Assembly (NCBI GenBank): GCA_039583875.1
Contig: CM077158.1
Location: 118,169,900-118,233,899 of the forward strand
DNA length: 64,000 nucleotides
Source: Platanthera guangdongensis
Lineage: Eukaryota > Streptophyta > Magnoliopsida > Asparagales > Orchidaceae
Direction of reading: 5' to 3'
Shown here one piece after another: positions 55,799 through 64,000 of the stretch. Under the pieces are notes generated by a model. The model did not search any database. It was not told the DNA's origin and saw only the letters and a list, made by a program, of their open reading frames with translations. Numbering within the stretch: position 1 is the stretch's first letter; the number at the start of each line of letters is the position of its first letter. A program made the position numbers and the translations under genes.

Positions 55799-58681
55799 CT
55801 ATTTTGGCGGGTTTATAATGTGGAGGAAAGTTATGGTTTCGCTAAAACCGATCACTGGGTCGCCCGCGATGTAAGACTTTAACCGATGACCGTTTACTTT
55901 AAAAGAACCTTTGTCCGGGTGGGAGACGAGTACGGTTCCATAAGGAAAAACTTCTTCAACTAAGAAGGGACCGGACCATCTAGATTTTAATTTACCTGGA
56001 AAAAGCCTAAGGCGTGAATTGTAAAGAAGGACAAGATCGCCCGGAGAAAATAATTTTTGGGACTTGATTTTTCGATCGTGATAGAACTTAGAGCGCTCCT
56101 TATAGAATTTATTGCTCTCGTAAGCGTTCGCACGCCATTCATCGAGCTCGTTTAGTTGCAGTTTTCTATTCTGAGCGGCTAAGTTGGAGTCGAGGTTTAA
56201 GAGTTTTAAAGCCCAAAGTGCGCGATGTTCTAATTCTACGGGTAAATGGCACGCTTTGCCGTAGACTAACCGGAACGGCGTACATCCAATAGCGGTTTTG
56301 TATGCCGTCCGATACGCCCACAACGCATCGTCGAGTTTAACGGACCAATCTTTCCTATTTAGCGAAACGGTTTTTTCCAAAATTCGCTTAATCTCTCGAT
56401 TTACTACCTCGACTTGGCCACTTGTTTGCGGGTGGTAGGGGGTGGCAAGCTTGTGCGTGACTCCGTATTTAGCTAACGTCTTAGCCATAAGAGCGTTACA
56501 GAAATGCGTTCCCCTATCACTAACAATTGCGCGAGGCGTGCCGAAGCGAGAAAATAATTTTTTAAGAAATGTAACGACGACTCGCGCATCGTTGGTGGGG
56601 AGAGCTTGCGCTTCCGCCCACCTCGATACGTAGTCGACCGCCACTAAAATATACATATTTTTGAAAGACGGAGGTAGGGGGCCAACGAAATCTATGCCCC
56701 ACAAATCGAAGACTTCGCATTCTAAAAACATATTTTGGGGCATCTCGTCACGACGAGAGATGTTACCCGACCGCTGACAGCTATCGCATGCGCGCACAAA
56801 ATTATGCGCGTCTTTGAAGAGAGTGGGCCAAAAGTAGCCCGCCTCTAGCGCCTTCCGAGCGGTCCGGTTGGCTTGATAATGCCCACCGGCTGGACCCTCG
56901 TGGCAGTGCTTAAGAATTTGCAAGCACTCCACACCCGCAACGCATCTTCGGACCGCTTGGTCCGCGCAGATACGAAAAAGAAATGGGTCCTCCCAAAAGA
57001 AATTTTTCAAGTCAGAAAAGAATTTCTTCTTTTGGTGACCGGAAAATTCTTTTGGAAGGACCCGCGCTACTAAAAAATTTGCAAAATCTGCGAACCAAGG
57101 CGAAGATGACGAAGATTTATTAATGGCAAGAAGGCGTTCCTCGGGGAATCTGTCATTTATTTCAGATTCGACGAGCGCTTCCGCACCCGGATTTTCTAAA
57201 CGGGAGAGGTGGTCGGCCGCTAGATTTTCCGCTCCCCGCTTATCTCGGATCTCCAAATCAAACTCTTGTAGGAGGAGAATCCATCGAAGAAGGCGGGGCT
57301 TCGCATCATTTTTAGCTAATAAATATTTAAGCGCGGAGTGATCGGTAAAAACGATAACTTTAGATAGCGTTATATACGAGCGAAACTTATCGAAAGCGAA
57401 AACGACGGCTAAGAGTTCCTTTTCCGTTGTCGTGTAATTTACTTGTGCGGAAGTGAGCGTCTTGCTAGCGTAATAAATAGGATGAAAATGTTTTTCTACG
57501 CGTTGGCCAAGAACGGCACCTAAGGCAATATCACTAGCGTCGCACATTATTTCGAACGGAAGGGACCAATTAGGGGCCACTAATATTGGTGAAGAGATAA
57601 GTTTTTGTTTTATCAAATTAAAGGCGGACTCGCATTCGCTACTAAAGATGAAGCGTGATTCCTTTTCCAAGAGGTGAGTTAGCGGCTTTGTTATTTTTGA
57701 AAAATCTTGAATAAAGCGTCGATAAAAGCCCGCATGGCCTAAGAAACTCCTAATAGATTTTACGTTTGTTGGATGCGGAAGTTTTTCTATAATTTCTATC
57801 TTGGCCTTATCCACCTCTATCCCCTTAGACGAAATCATATGGCCGAGGACCAAACCTCCTCGAACCATAAAGTTGCATTTTTCCCAATTTAAAACAAGGC
57901 TTGTGTCCTCGCACCGTTGAAGGACACGATCTAAATTGTTAAGGCAATCGGGAAAAGAGCGTCCGAAAACAGAGAAGTCATCCATAAAGACTTCCATAAT
58001 GTCTTCTACTAGCTCGCCAAAGATCGCTAGCATACATCTTTGGAATGTAGCTGGCGCGTTGCAGAGTCCAAATGGCATTCTTCGATATGCGAAGGTGCCG
58101 AACGGGCAAGTAAAAGTTGTTTTCTCTTGATCATCGGGGGAAATGGGGATTTGGAAAAACCCCGATAAACCATCAAGAAAACAATAATACGGATGACCGG
58201 ATAAACGCTCTAGAATCTGGTCTAGAAATGGCAGAGGGAAATGGTCCTTGCGGGTGGCGTCGTTAAGTTTCCTATAGTCGATGCACACTCGCCAACCCGT
58301 AACAGTACGAGTTGGGACAAGCTCGTTATGCTCATTCGCCACTACGGTAAGACCGCCCTTCTTGGGCACGACATGCACGGGACTAACCCATGCACTGTCC
58401 GAAATAGGGTAGATAATCCCCGCATCTAATAACTTAATGATTTCGGCTTTAACGACGTCTTTCATGTTTGGGTTAAGACGACGCTGCGGCTGTATCGTTT
58501 TGCGGCAATTATCGTTTAGGAAAATCTTATGGGTGCAAAAGGAGGGGCTAATCCCCTTTAGGTCAGAGATTTGCCACGCAATTGCGTGGCGATGTTTAAA
58601 TAAAACTTCCAATAAATCGGAAGTCTCCGAATCACTCAAGTTCGAAGAAATGATAACGGGGAGCGTATCACCTTTTCCCAA
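55799..58681 (-). CDS. pol: Athila-type pol: RT, RNase H, integrase
   Basis: 960 codons without a stop; the first codon of the open frame is TTG, so translation needs the upstream gag frame. Order: RT with [60 protein letters not shown] and active site FMDDFSVFG (about residues 228-236). RNase H (about 375-455: [46 protein letters not shown]). Integrase zinc domain ([11 protein letters not shown] ... CDSCQRSG). DDE core ([43 protein letters not shown]). C-terminal [13 protein letters not shown]. All catalytic residues are present. It would reverse-transcribe and integrate the element in virus-like particles. Confidence 0.92.
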   Translation of the reverse strand: MGKGDTLPVIISSNLSDSETSDLLEVLFKHRHAIAWQISDLKGISPSFCTHKIFLNDNCRKTIQPQRRLNPNMKDVVKAEIIKLLDAGIIYPISDSAWVSPVHVVPKKGGLTVVANEHNELVPTRTVTGWRVCIDYRKLNDATRKDHFPLPFLDQILERLSGHPYYCFLDGLSGFFQIPISPDDQEKTTFTCPFGTFAYRRMPFGLCNAPATFQRCMLAIFGELVEDIMEVFMDDFSVFGRSFPDCLNNLDRVLQRCEDTSLVLNWEKCNFMVRGGLVLGHMISSKGIEVDKAKIEIIEKLPHPTNVKSIRSFLGHAGFYRRFIQDFSKITKPLTHLLEKESRFIFSSECESAFNLIKQKLISSPILVAPNWSLPFEIMCDASDIALGAVLGQRVEKHFHPIYYASKTLTSAQVNYTTTEKELLAVVFAFDKFRSYITLSKVIVFTDHSALKYLLAKNDAKPRLLRWILLLQEFDLEIRDKRGAENLAADHLSRLENPGAEALVESEINDRFPEERLLAINKSSSSSPWFADFANFLVARVLPKEFSGHQKKKFFSDLKNFFWEDPFLFRICADQAVRRCVAGVECLQILKHCHEGPAGGHYQANRTARKALEAGYFWPTLFKDAHNFVRACDSCQRSGNISRRDEMPQNMFLECEVFDLWGIDFVGPLPPSFKNMYILVAVDYVSRWAEAQALPTNDARVVVTFLKKLFSRFGTPRAIVSDRGTHFCNALMAKTLAKYGVTHKLATPYHPQTSGQVEVVNREIKRILEKTVSLNRKDWSVKLDDALWAYRTAYKTAIGCTPFRLVYGKACHLPVELEHRALWALKLLNLDSNLAAQNRKLQLNELDEWRANAYESNKFYKERSKFYHDRKIKSQKLFSPGDLVLLYNSRLRLFPGKLKSRWSGPFLVEEVFPYGTVLVSHPDKGSFKVNGHRLKSYIAGDPVIGFSETITFLHIINPPK

Positions 58682-61053
58682 AAAGCGTACTTGAGCGAGG
58701 CGGGTAAGGGTTTGAGGTCTAGGATGGGCGGTTCTTCTAGGGAGGTTTTAATTCCTATGTCTTTCTTACCAATTGGTTCGAAAGGCAAGTCTATAGACGT
58801 ATCCTCATCGCAGTTAAAATTTTCGAGCGCATAAATATCGTCATTTAAAAATACGGACTCGAAAATGGGAGAAGAACGATCTCCGAAAAAAGTATTTAAA
58901 GAATAGCAGAAATCGTCGCTCGATGACAAATTGTCCATCGAGGGATTAATAGAGAAAGTAACCTGGTCATCGCCTACTCGGAGGAGAAGGCTACCATTAC
59001 TAACATCTATTAGTGCGCGGGAGGTGGCGAGAAAAGGGCGACCGAGTATTATTGGTACCTCGGCGTCCTCCTCGATATCTAAGATGACGAAGTCTACCGG
59101 GAAGGTAAACTTGTCGACTCGGACAAGGACGTCCTCCACTACCCCGATAGGGAACTTAACCGAGCGATCCGCTAATTGGATGCGCATATTCGTAGGACTA
59201 GGAGTACCCAAACCTAAACGCGAAAAGAGCGAGAACGGCATCAGATTAATGCTAGCCCCTAAATCAGCTAAGGCGTACTTTACTAATATATCGCCAAAAA
59301 GGCACGGGATGGAAAATCGTCCCGGGTCGTTTTGTTTTGCGGGCAATTTATTAGTAAGGGCCGCCGAGCAGACAGCGTTGAGAGATACATGCGAAATATC
59401 CTCTAATTTGCGTTTATTAGAAAGTAGTTCTTTTAAAAATTTCGCATATTTGGGCATTTGTGAGATAGCCTCGCAAAAAGGAACATTAATGTGAATTTGT
59501 TTTAATAATAAAATAAATTTTTCATATTGCGCGTCCTTACGCTCGTTTTCTAACTTATGCGGATACGGGAGAGCCTTGTTTAAAATAATTTTTTCTTTTA
59601 TAATAGGTAAAGGTGGCGTGAGCGAAGAAAGGGGAAGAGGGGTCGGAGGTGAAATATGTACCTGAGGGTCGGTCCGTTTTGGATCGACCACCTCCTTTCC
59701 GCTACGGAGGGTTATAGCGTTGGCGTTTTCCCGCGGATTCGGCTCCGTGTTTCCCGGCAGTGCCCCGAGCGCGCGCTCGGACATCATCCTCGCCAGCTGT
59801 CCAACCTGTTGTTCGAGTGTTTTTAGCGATCCGGTGATGTTCCGGATATTTGACTCGTTGGACGCAATATACTTCGAAAAATTTTCCTCCATCGGGGAGG
59901 GTTTCGGAAGAGGAGGGGGAGGAAGAAATCCGGGCGCATAAGAAATAGGGGGACGCTGAGCATTATTCGGGTTGCTCCACGAGAAGTTGGGGTGATTCCT
60001 CCAACCCGGATTATAGTTATTACTATAAGGGTTGTTGTTGGGGTTGAAGGGAGGACGACCCGAATTTCCCATGAAGTCCACGAACTCTTCAGCTACGCAG
60101 ACGTTGGGGGGAATAAAACAAGGCGGAGTGGAGGAGGCAGCAGACATCTCCGCCACCTGCTTTGTTAACCTTTCAACTTGAAGGGTCAAGAGAGCAGTGG
60201 CATCCACTTCAAAAAGACCAGCCGCCGGCTTTGGCCGTCCCCGCGGGACGTTCCATTGATAGGCGTTCATAGCCATCTCTTCGAATAAAGCCTGGGCGGC
60301 CTCGGGGGTTTTGTTGTTAAGCGTACCCCCGGCAGCCGCGTCAATCATTTGACGCGTCTGAAAATTCAGCCCATTATAAAAAATTTGAACTTGCAACCAC
60401 GTTGGCAGCGCGTGGTGCGGGCAACGGCGGAGGAATTCCTTAAATCGTTCCCAAGTCTCGTATAGAGACTCGGGATCGTTCTGCACAAATGAAGAAATGT
60501 CCGCCCGCAACATTGCAGTTTTGGCGGGCGGAAAGTACTTCGTTAGGAACCGTTCCGTCAACTCAGCCCACGTGGTGATACATCCTCGCGGGAGGGCATT
60601 CAACCACGCCTTGGCTTTGGACTTAAGGGAAAAAGGAAATAAGCGCAAACGAATGGCGTCATCAGTGACGCCATTGATCTTGAAGGTGTCGCATATCTCC
60701 AAGAAATTGGACAAGTGGACATTCGGGTCCTCATCCGGCAGTCCATCGAACTGCACGGCGTTTTGGACCATTTGAATGACACTTGACTTTATTTCAAAAT
60801 TATTATTGGCCACCGCAGGGCGAACAATACTCGACCCTGAATCATCCAGGTTAGGCCGGGCGTAATAAGACATAGTACGCTCGGCCGCCGGGGGAAGGTT
60901 AGGGGCGGCCATAACTACAGCAGTGGGTTCTCCGATAGATTCCTCGGGATCTAAAGAAGGATTTCGGCGATGAGATCGGATACGCGCAAGAGAGCGTTCG
61001 ATCTCAGGGTCGAAGTCTAAATCTTCAGACTCTGAGGGTTGTCCTCGGGTCAT
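58636..61053 (-). CDS. gag: Athila-type gag-protease
   Basis: 805 codons from ATG at 61053 ([20 protein letters not shown]); a TTG-started extension of four codons upstream is unlikely to be used. The gag domain lies at about residues 110-250 ([80 protein letters not shown]). A Pro/Asn-rich linker follows ([18 protein letters not shown]), with no CCHC knuckle. Aspartic protease at about 590-700 ([18 protein letters not shown] with [24 protein letters not shown]). It overlaps pol by 46 bp in the -1 phase; the frames meet at a T5 run (58680-58684). Gag forms the particle and protease matures it. Confidence 0.92.
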   Translation of the reverse strand: MTRGQPSESEDLDFDPEIERSLARIRSHRRNPSLDPEESIGEPTAVVMAAPNLPPAAERTMSYYARPNLDDSGSSIVRPAVANNNFEIKSSVIQMVQNAVQFDGLPDEDPNVHLSNFLEICDTFKINGVTDDAIRLRLFPFSLKSKAKAWLNALPRGCITTWAELTERFLTKYFPPAKTAMLRADISSFVQNDPESLYETWERFKEFLRRCPHHALPTWLQVQIFYNGLNFQTRQMIDAAAGGTLNNKTPEAAQALFEEMAMNAYQWNVPRGRPKPAAGLFEVDATALLTLQVERLTKQVAEMSAASSTPPCFIPPNVCVAEEFVDFMGNSGRPPFNPNNNPYSNNYNPGWRNHPNFSWSNPNNAQRPPISYAPGFLPPPPLPKPSPMEENFSKYIASNESNIRNITGSLKTLEQQVGQLARMMSERALGALPGNTEPNPRENANAITLRSGKEVVDPKRTDPQVHISPPTPLPLSSLTPPLPIIKEKIILNKALPYPHKLENERKDAQYEKFILLLKQIHINVPFCEAISQMPKYAKFLKELLSNKRKLEDISHVSLNAVCSAALTNKLPAKQNDPGRFSIPCLFGDILVKYALADLGASINLMPFSLFSRLGLGTPSPTNMRIQLADRSVKFPIGVVEDVLVRVDKFTFPVDFVILDIEEDAEVPIILGRPFLATSRALIDVSNGSLLLRVGDDQVTFSINPSMDNLSSSDDFCYSLNTFFGDRSSPIFESVFLNDDIYALENFNCDEDTSIDLPFEPIGKKDIGIKTSLEEPPILDLKPLPASLKYAFWEKVIRSPLSFLRT

Positions 61054-61193
61054 ACACCCAAACAAAAATAAAACAAAAATAAACCTTTTTTTTGTTTTTT
61101 TAAAATAAAGTTTTTAGTTTTTTTGTTTTTTTTAGAAAATAAGTAAAATTAATAGACTCCGGAATTCGAAATAGCAACTCGAAAAGAAACCTT
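61054..61193 (-). other. 5' leader of the Athila-type element
   Basis: Between the primer-binding site and the gag ATG. It is A-rich in the transcript (AAAACAAAAAAA runs, 61062-61140), with no upstream frame of note. Confidence 0.7.
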
Positions 61194-61211
61194 TCCCCGG
61201 CAACGGCGCCA
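61194..61211 (-). other. primer-binding site, Athila type
   Basis: The minus strand reads TGGCGCCGTTGCCGGGGA, six bases from the LTR. This is the primer site characteristic of Athila elements (usually assigned to tRNA-Asp). Confidence 0.85.
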
Positions 61212-63505
61212 AAAACTTGATGGGCCCGCGAACAGACTCTTACAGTGGTTGGTTCGTTGAGTCGATCGCCGCGGGCTTGCTCGGGTAGGCAAGTGCACCT
61301 ATCGCAAGTAGTACTCGATATTCGGGGGAATACCGAGGTCGTATTGTTCTCGGGGTCGCGTTGACTATTCTTACTCCTCCGGGAGGACTATTATTTTACT
61401 GAAAATAAGGTGGATTTTTTTACTTAATAAAAGGCGAAAAAGCAAAGGAGCGAAAAAAAATGGTTTAGAAAATATTCGATGAAGGGTTAACGCTCGGCAT
61501 CGAATCGGATTAAGACTAAAATAATTTTTAATAATAAAAAGACTTAGTTTTCAAATTAATAATAAGACAACTTGGCCGTGGAGGTTCCACAAATGTGAGC
61601 TCACCTAGCTATAGGGATATCGCTCACCTAAACGTTAAGACTATTCGACCGAACGTTAGTCCGACGAAGGATTCCTCTTAACGCCCGCTTTACGCTAAGA
61701 ACCCCGCTATTGGGTGGGGAACCCAATCCGGTAGAATTACGCTAGTCCTCTCTCGAGGGTATGCACGCAACTCTATTTACCCAGGGGTGATCGGTCCATA
61801 TGCACGGCCTCTCGGCTAGCTAGCATATGGACTACGGAAATAGGGCCCACACATCGATTATGTGGTCCTACGCGTCGTAAACCCGGGGTAAACCCTAAGT
61901 GCTTAAATTAAAATGAAAATGAAGAGCTTTAATTATTATAAATCATTTTAAATGTCCCAATGCTCTTCGATGCCGAGGCTAATAGCGATTAGCCACACAT
62001 CGGTATGGGGACGGCTTATAATTTAGTGAGGCGCGAGTTCGAAATTAAATGCTACACGTTTATAAGAAAGGGACAAAAGAAAAATAACAACATTTAGAAA
62101 ACTAAAAAGATTAGCTAGAACAAGAACTCACGCACACTCCAAATTATAAATAAAAAAGGAACTAAGTTACACATAAAAAGAAAATTTGCATAATTTAAAT
62201 TTGCGAGTCCCACTCAAACGAGTGGGGGCGGTAAATAAAGGCTGAAAATTGCAAGTCCTACTCAAACGAGTAGGACTGAAATGAAAGCGAGTCCTACTCA
62301 AATGAGTAGGAGAAAATAAATGCGATTACAGGGCTAAAAAGTCCGGCCATTTAACTCAAGTGAGTAGGCGGAAAAAATAAAGTAAAATTGCAAGTCCTAC
62401 TCAAACGAGTAGGACTGAAATAAAGTCCGGCCATTTAAACTCAAGTGAGTAGGCGGAAAAATAAAGAAAGAAAAATTACAAGTCCTACTCGAACGAGTAG
62501 GACTGAAAATGAAAACGATGCGCCATTTAACTCTTAACGAGTAGGCGGAAATAAATGCACACGAACACACACACTCCAAATGAAATTCAAGAAAGCAATA
62601 AAACTATACACCTACACTCACACACTCTACATAATTTGAATAAAGCATTAAAAGAAAGCAATTAAAAAGAAAGCATGAAAATTATACACCTACACTCACA
62701 CACTCTACACAATTTAAATCAAAGCATAAAAATTATACACCTACACTCACACACACTTCATGAAAAATCAAAGTTACCTAAAAATTAAAATTTTAACTAT
62801 TTCAAGCATAGGTTTTGCCAAAAACAAATAAAAAGAAGAAATTAAAATTTTAGAAGACGAAAGTTTTTCAAAACAAATTAAAAACCAAAGTTTTTGGAAA
62901 ATAAAAATTTCAACATTTTCATTCCTAGGATTTCATAAAAGAGCAAAAAAAGTTGAAATAAAAGTGAAAGAAGGAAAAAAGTTTTCATTCCAAAATGAAG
63001 CTAAGTAAAAAAAAACAAAGGAAACTTTAACTCTTTTACACACTCATAAGAGTGAAGATGTTGAAGAAGACAAGAAAAAAAGGAAAACCTAATTCATCAT
63101 TTCATGAGTTTCTAACAAAACCTATTGTAAAAATCAAAGGCATATAAAGAGGAAAAACATAACATTCCTAAGCATGAAAACAAGTAAATAAAAACATGTA
63201 AAGTAAGCAAATTACACTCATACACACACACACACTTTTCATAAATGAAGAACAAGTGAAGAACAAAGAATAAAAAGGGAAAGAGGTGAGCCATCCAAAT
63301 GAACTTTTCATGCCAAATAAAGAGAGAAAATCTAACATTTTTATTAAAATTTTCAAGCTATTACAAAGCTAAAAGATAAAGCAAAACAAAACATGAAATA
63401 AAAAGGGAGAAATCTCCTTACATAGCACTAGTATCCACGGATTAAGCCCACAAAAAGACACTAACTTGGCCCAAAAATCTGAACCCTTGGACCTTACAGA
63501 ACTGG

Positions 63506-63516
63506 GCTATTTATAG
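63506..63516 (-). promoter_or_regulatory. Athila-type 5' LTR TATA box (likely active promoter)
   Basis: CTATAAATAGC on the minus strand, placed to drive the gag-pol transcript. The hairpin cluster lies immediately upstream. Confidence 0.7.
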
Positions 63517-63539
63517 GAAAAAATTTCTAAGTACACGCC

Positions 63540-64000
63540 CTCGGTCACGGGCGTGACATGGGGGCGTGACAGTACTATTCATGAAGGCGGCTGGCGATTG
63601 GACAGCAAAGTTGACTTCGGGCTGAGTTCGCAGCAGTCACGCCCCAGGTCACGGGCGTGACCTAGGGCGTGTCGGGGAGGTAGAACCGGGCGCGGGTTGC
63701 GTCAAATGTCCTCGGCAGCGTCTTGTCGGGCCAGCTGGAAAGGTCACGCCCCATGTCACGGGCGTGACTATGGGCGTGACAGTCGGGGTCGACACTCGAC
63801 GAATGTCGAGCGAAAAGTGTCGAGTCGAAATCGTTGAGCTGAAATTGGGTCACGCCCCAGGTCACGGGCGTGACACTGGGCGTGACAGTTGGTGTCGACA
63901 CTCGACGATCGTCGAGTGGAATTCGTCGAGAGGAGCGGACACGGGCTTGGGTCACGCCCCGTGTCGGGTGACACGGGCGTGTCGCCAGGCGTGTCAAGCC
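63540..64000. repeat. hairpin cluster in the Athila-type 5' LTR
   Basis: The same hairpins as at 53310-53770, including the 20-bp palindrome at 63899-63918. Substitutions between the LTR copies here are few (GAAAGTG/AAAAGTG near 63813, GAACAC/GGACAC near 63937). Confidence 0.9.

Larger units (their letters stand above)
50997..64000 (-). mobile_element. young Athila-type Ty3/gypsy retrotransposon, right end outside window
   Basis: Minus strand: 5' LTR 61218 to beyond 64000, primer-binding site TGGCGCCGTTGCCGGGGA, gag-protease 61053-58636, pol 58681-55799, long AT-rich 3' region, 3' LTR 50997-54035. By eye the visible 2.78 kb of the two LTRs differ by roughly half a dozen substitutions and a few one-base indels, so insertion is recent. 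It sits in the Tekay 5' LTR after GCAAG. Both coding frames are long and free of stops. One base is apparently missing at their junction. Confidence 0.9.
61218..64000 (-). repeat. 5' LTR of the Athila-type element, cut by window end
   Basis: 2783 bp visible, collinear with 50997-53779. Differences seen by eye include CAAAAG/CGAAAG near 62861, TTTTG/TTGT near 63123, an ATAC/ACAC change near 63230, and single-base indels in A and G runs. It carries the promoter for the element. Confidence 0.95.

Overview
This window is plant nuclear DNA made almost entirely of LTR retrotransposons nested inside one another. The plant assignment rests on the element lineages (SIRE-type Ty1/copia; chromodomain Ty3/gypsy of the Tekay/Del type; Tat-like and Athila-type Ty3/gypsy), on primer-binding sites for initiator tRNA-Met and for the primer typical of Athila, and on LTR lengths of 1.6-3.3 kb. 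I see no host protein-coding gene and no bacterial-style operon. The species cannot be told from the sequence.

Layout, left to right. (1) 1-3323: a decayed copia gag (+) cut by an LTR that carries a 60-bp palindromic tandem repeat. (2) 3324-13592: old Ty3/gypsy pieces, mostly minus strand. Two LTR ends here are joined to initiator tRNA-Met sequence. One integrase/chromodomain remnant is split by a gag-only element (7078-12841, target duplication AAGCA). (3) 13600-22197: a second gag-only element, Tat-like, minus strand, target duplication AGAGG, whose LTRs hold about 20 and 34 copies of a 44-bp hairpin unit. (4) 22198-25622: a second copia gag (+), an Athila-like LTR scrap and part of a SIRE-type downstream reading frame (-). 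(5) 25623-39011: a nearly full SIRE-type copia element (-) with gag, protease, integrase, RT, RNase H and a long extra reading frame after pol. It is interrupted by a 343-bp foldback element and, in its 5' LTR, by a solo LTR. (6) 39012-50996: a Tekay-type chromovirus (-) inserted in the SIRE 5' LTR, itself hit by a solo Athila-type LTR. (7) 50997-64000: a very young Athila-type element (-) in the Tekay 5' LTR, with long open gag-protease and pol frames and near-identical LTRs. It runs off the right edge.

The most striking pattern is that all seven LTR families with substantial U3 sequence carry clusters or arrays of short hairpin-forming inverted repeats. Where a TATA box can be recognised, the cluster lies upstream of it in U3. 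The arms differ between families, but some modules (GTCACGCCC/GGGCGTGAC, GTGTCGACAC, TCGTCGA/TCGACGA) recur in unrelated lineages. In the SIRE element the same motif also lies in an intergenic spacer and, in frame, inside the gag-protease linker. In the Tat-like LTR, two sub-arrays share period and loop but have different, still self-complementary arms. This looks like recurrent acquisition or spread of hairpin modules among retrotransposon promoters and deserves a proper test.

Boundaries of elements with target duplications are exact by eye. Boundaries of degraded fragments are approximate. No database search, folding or alignment program was run.
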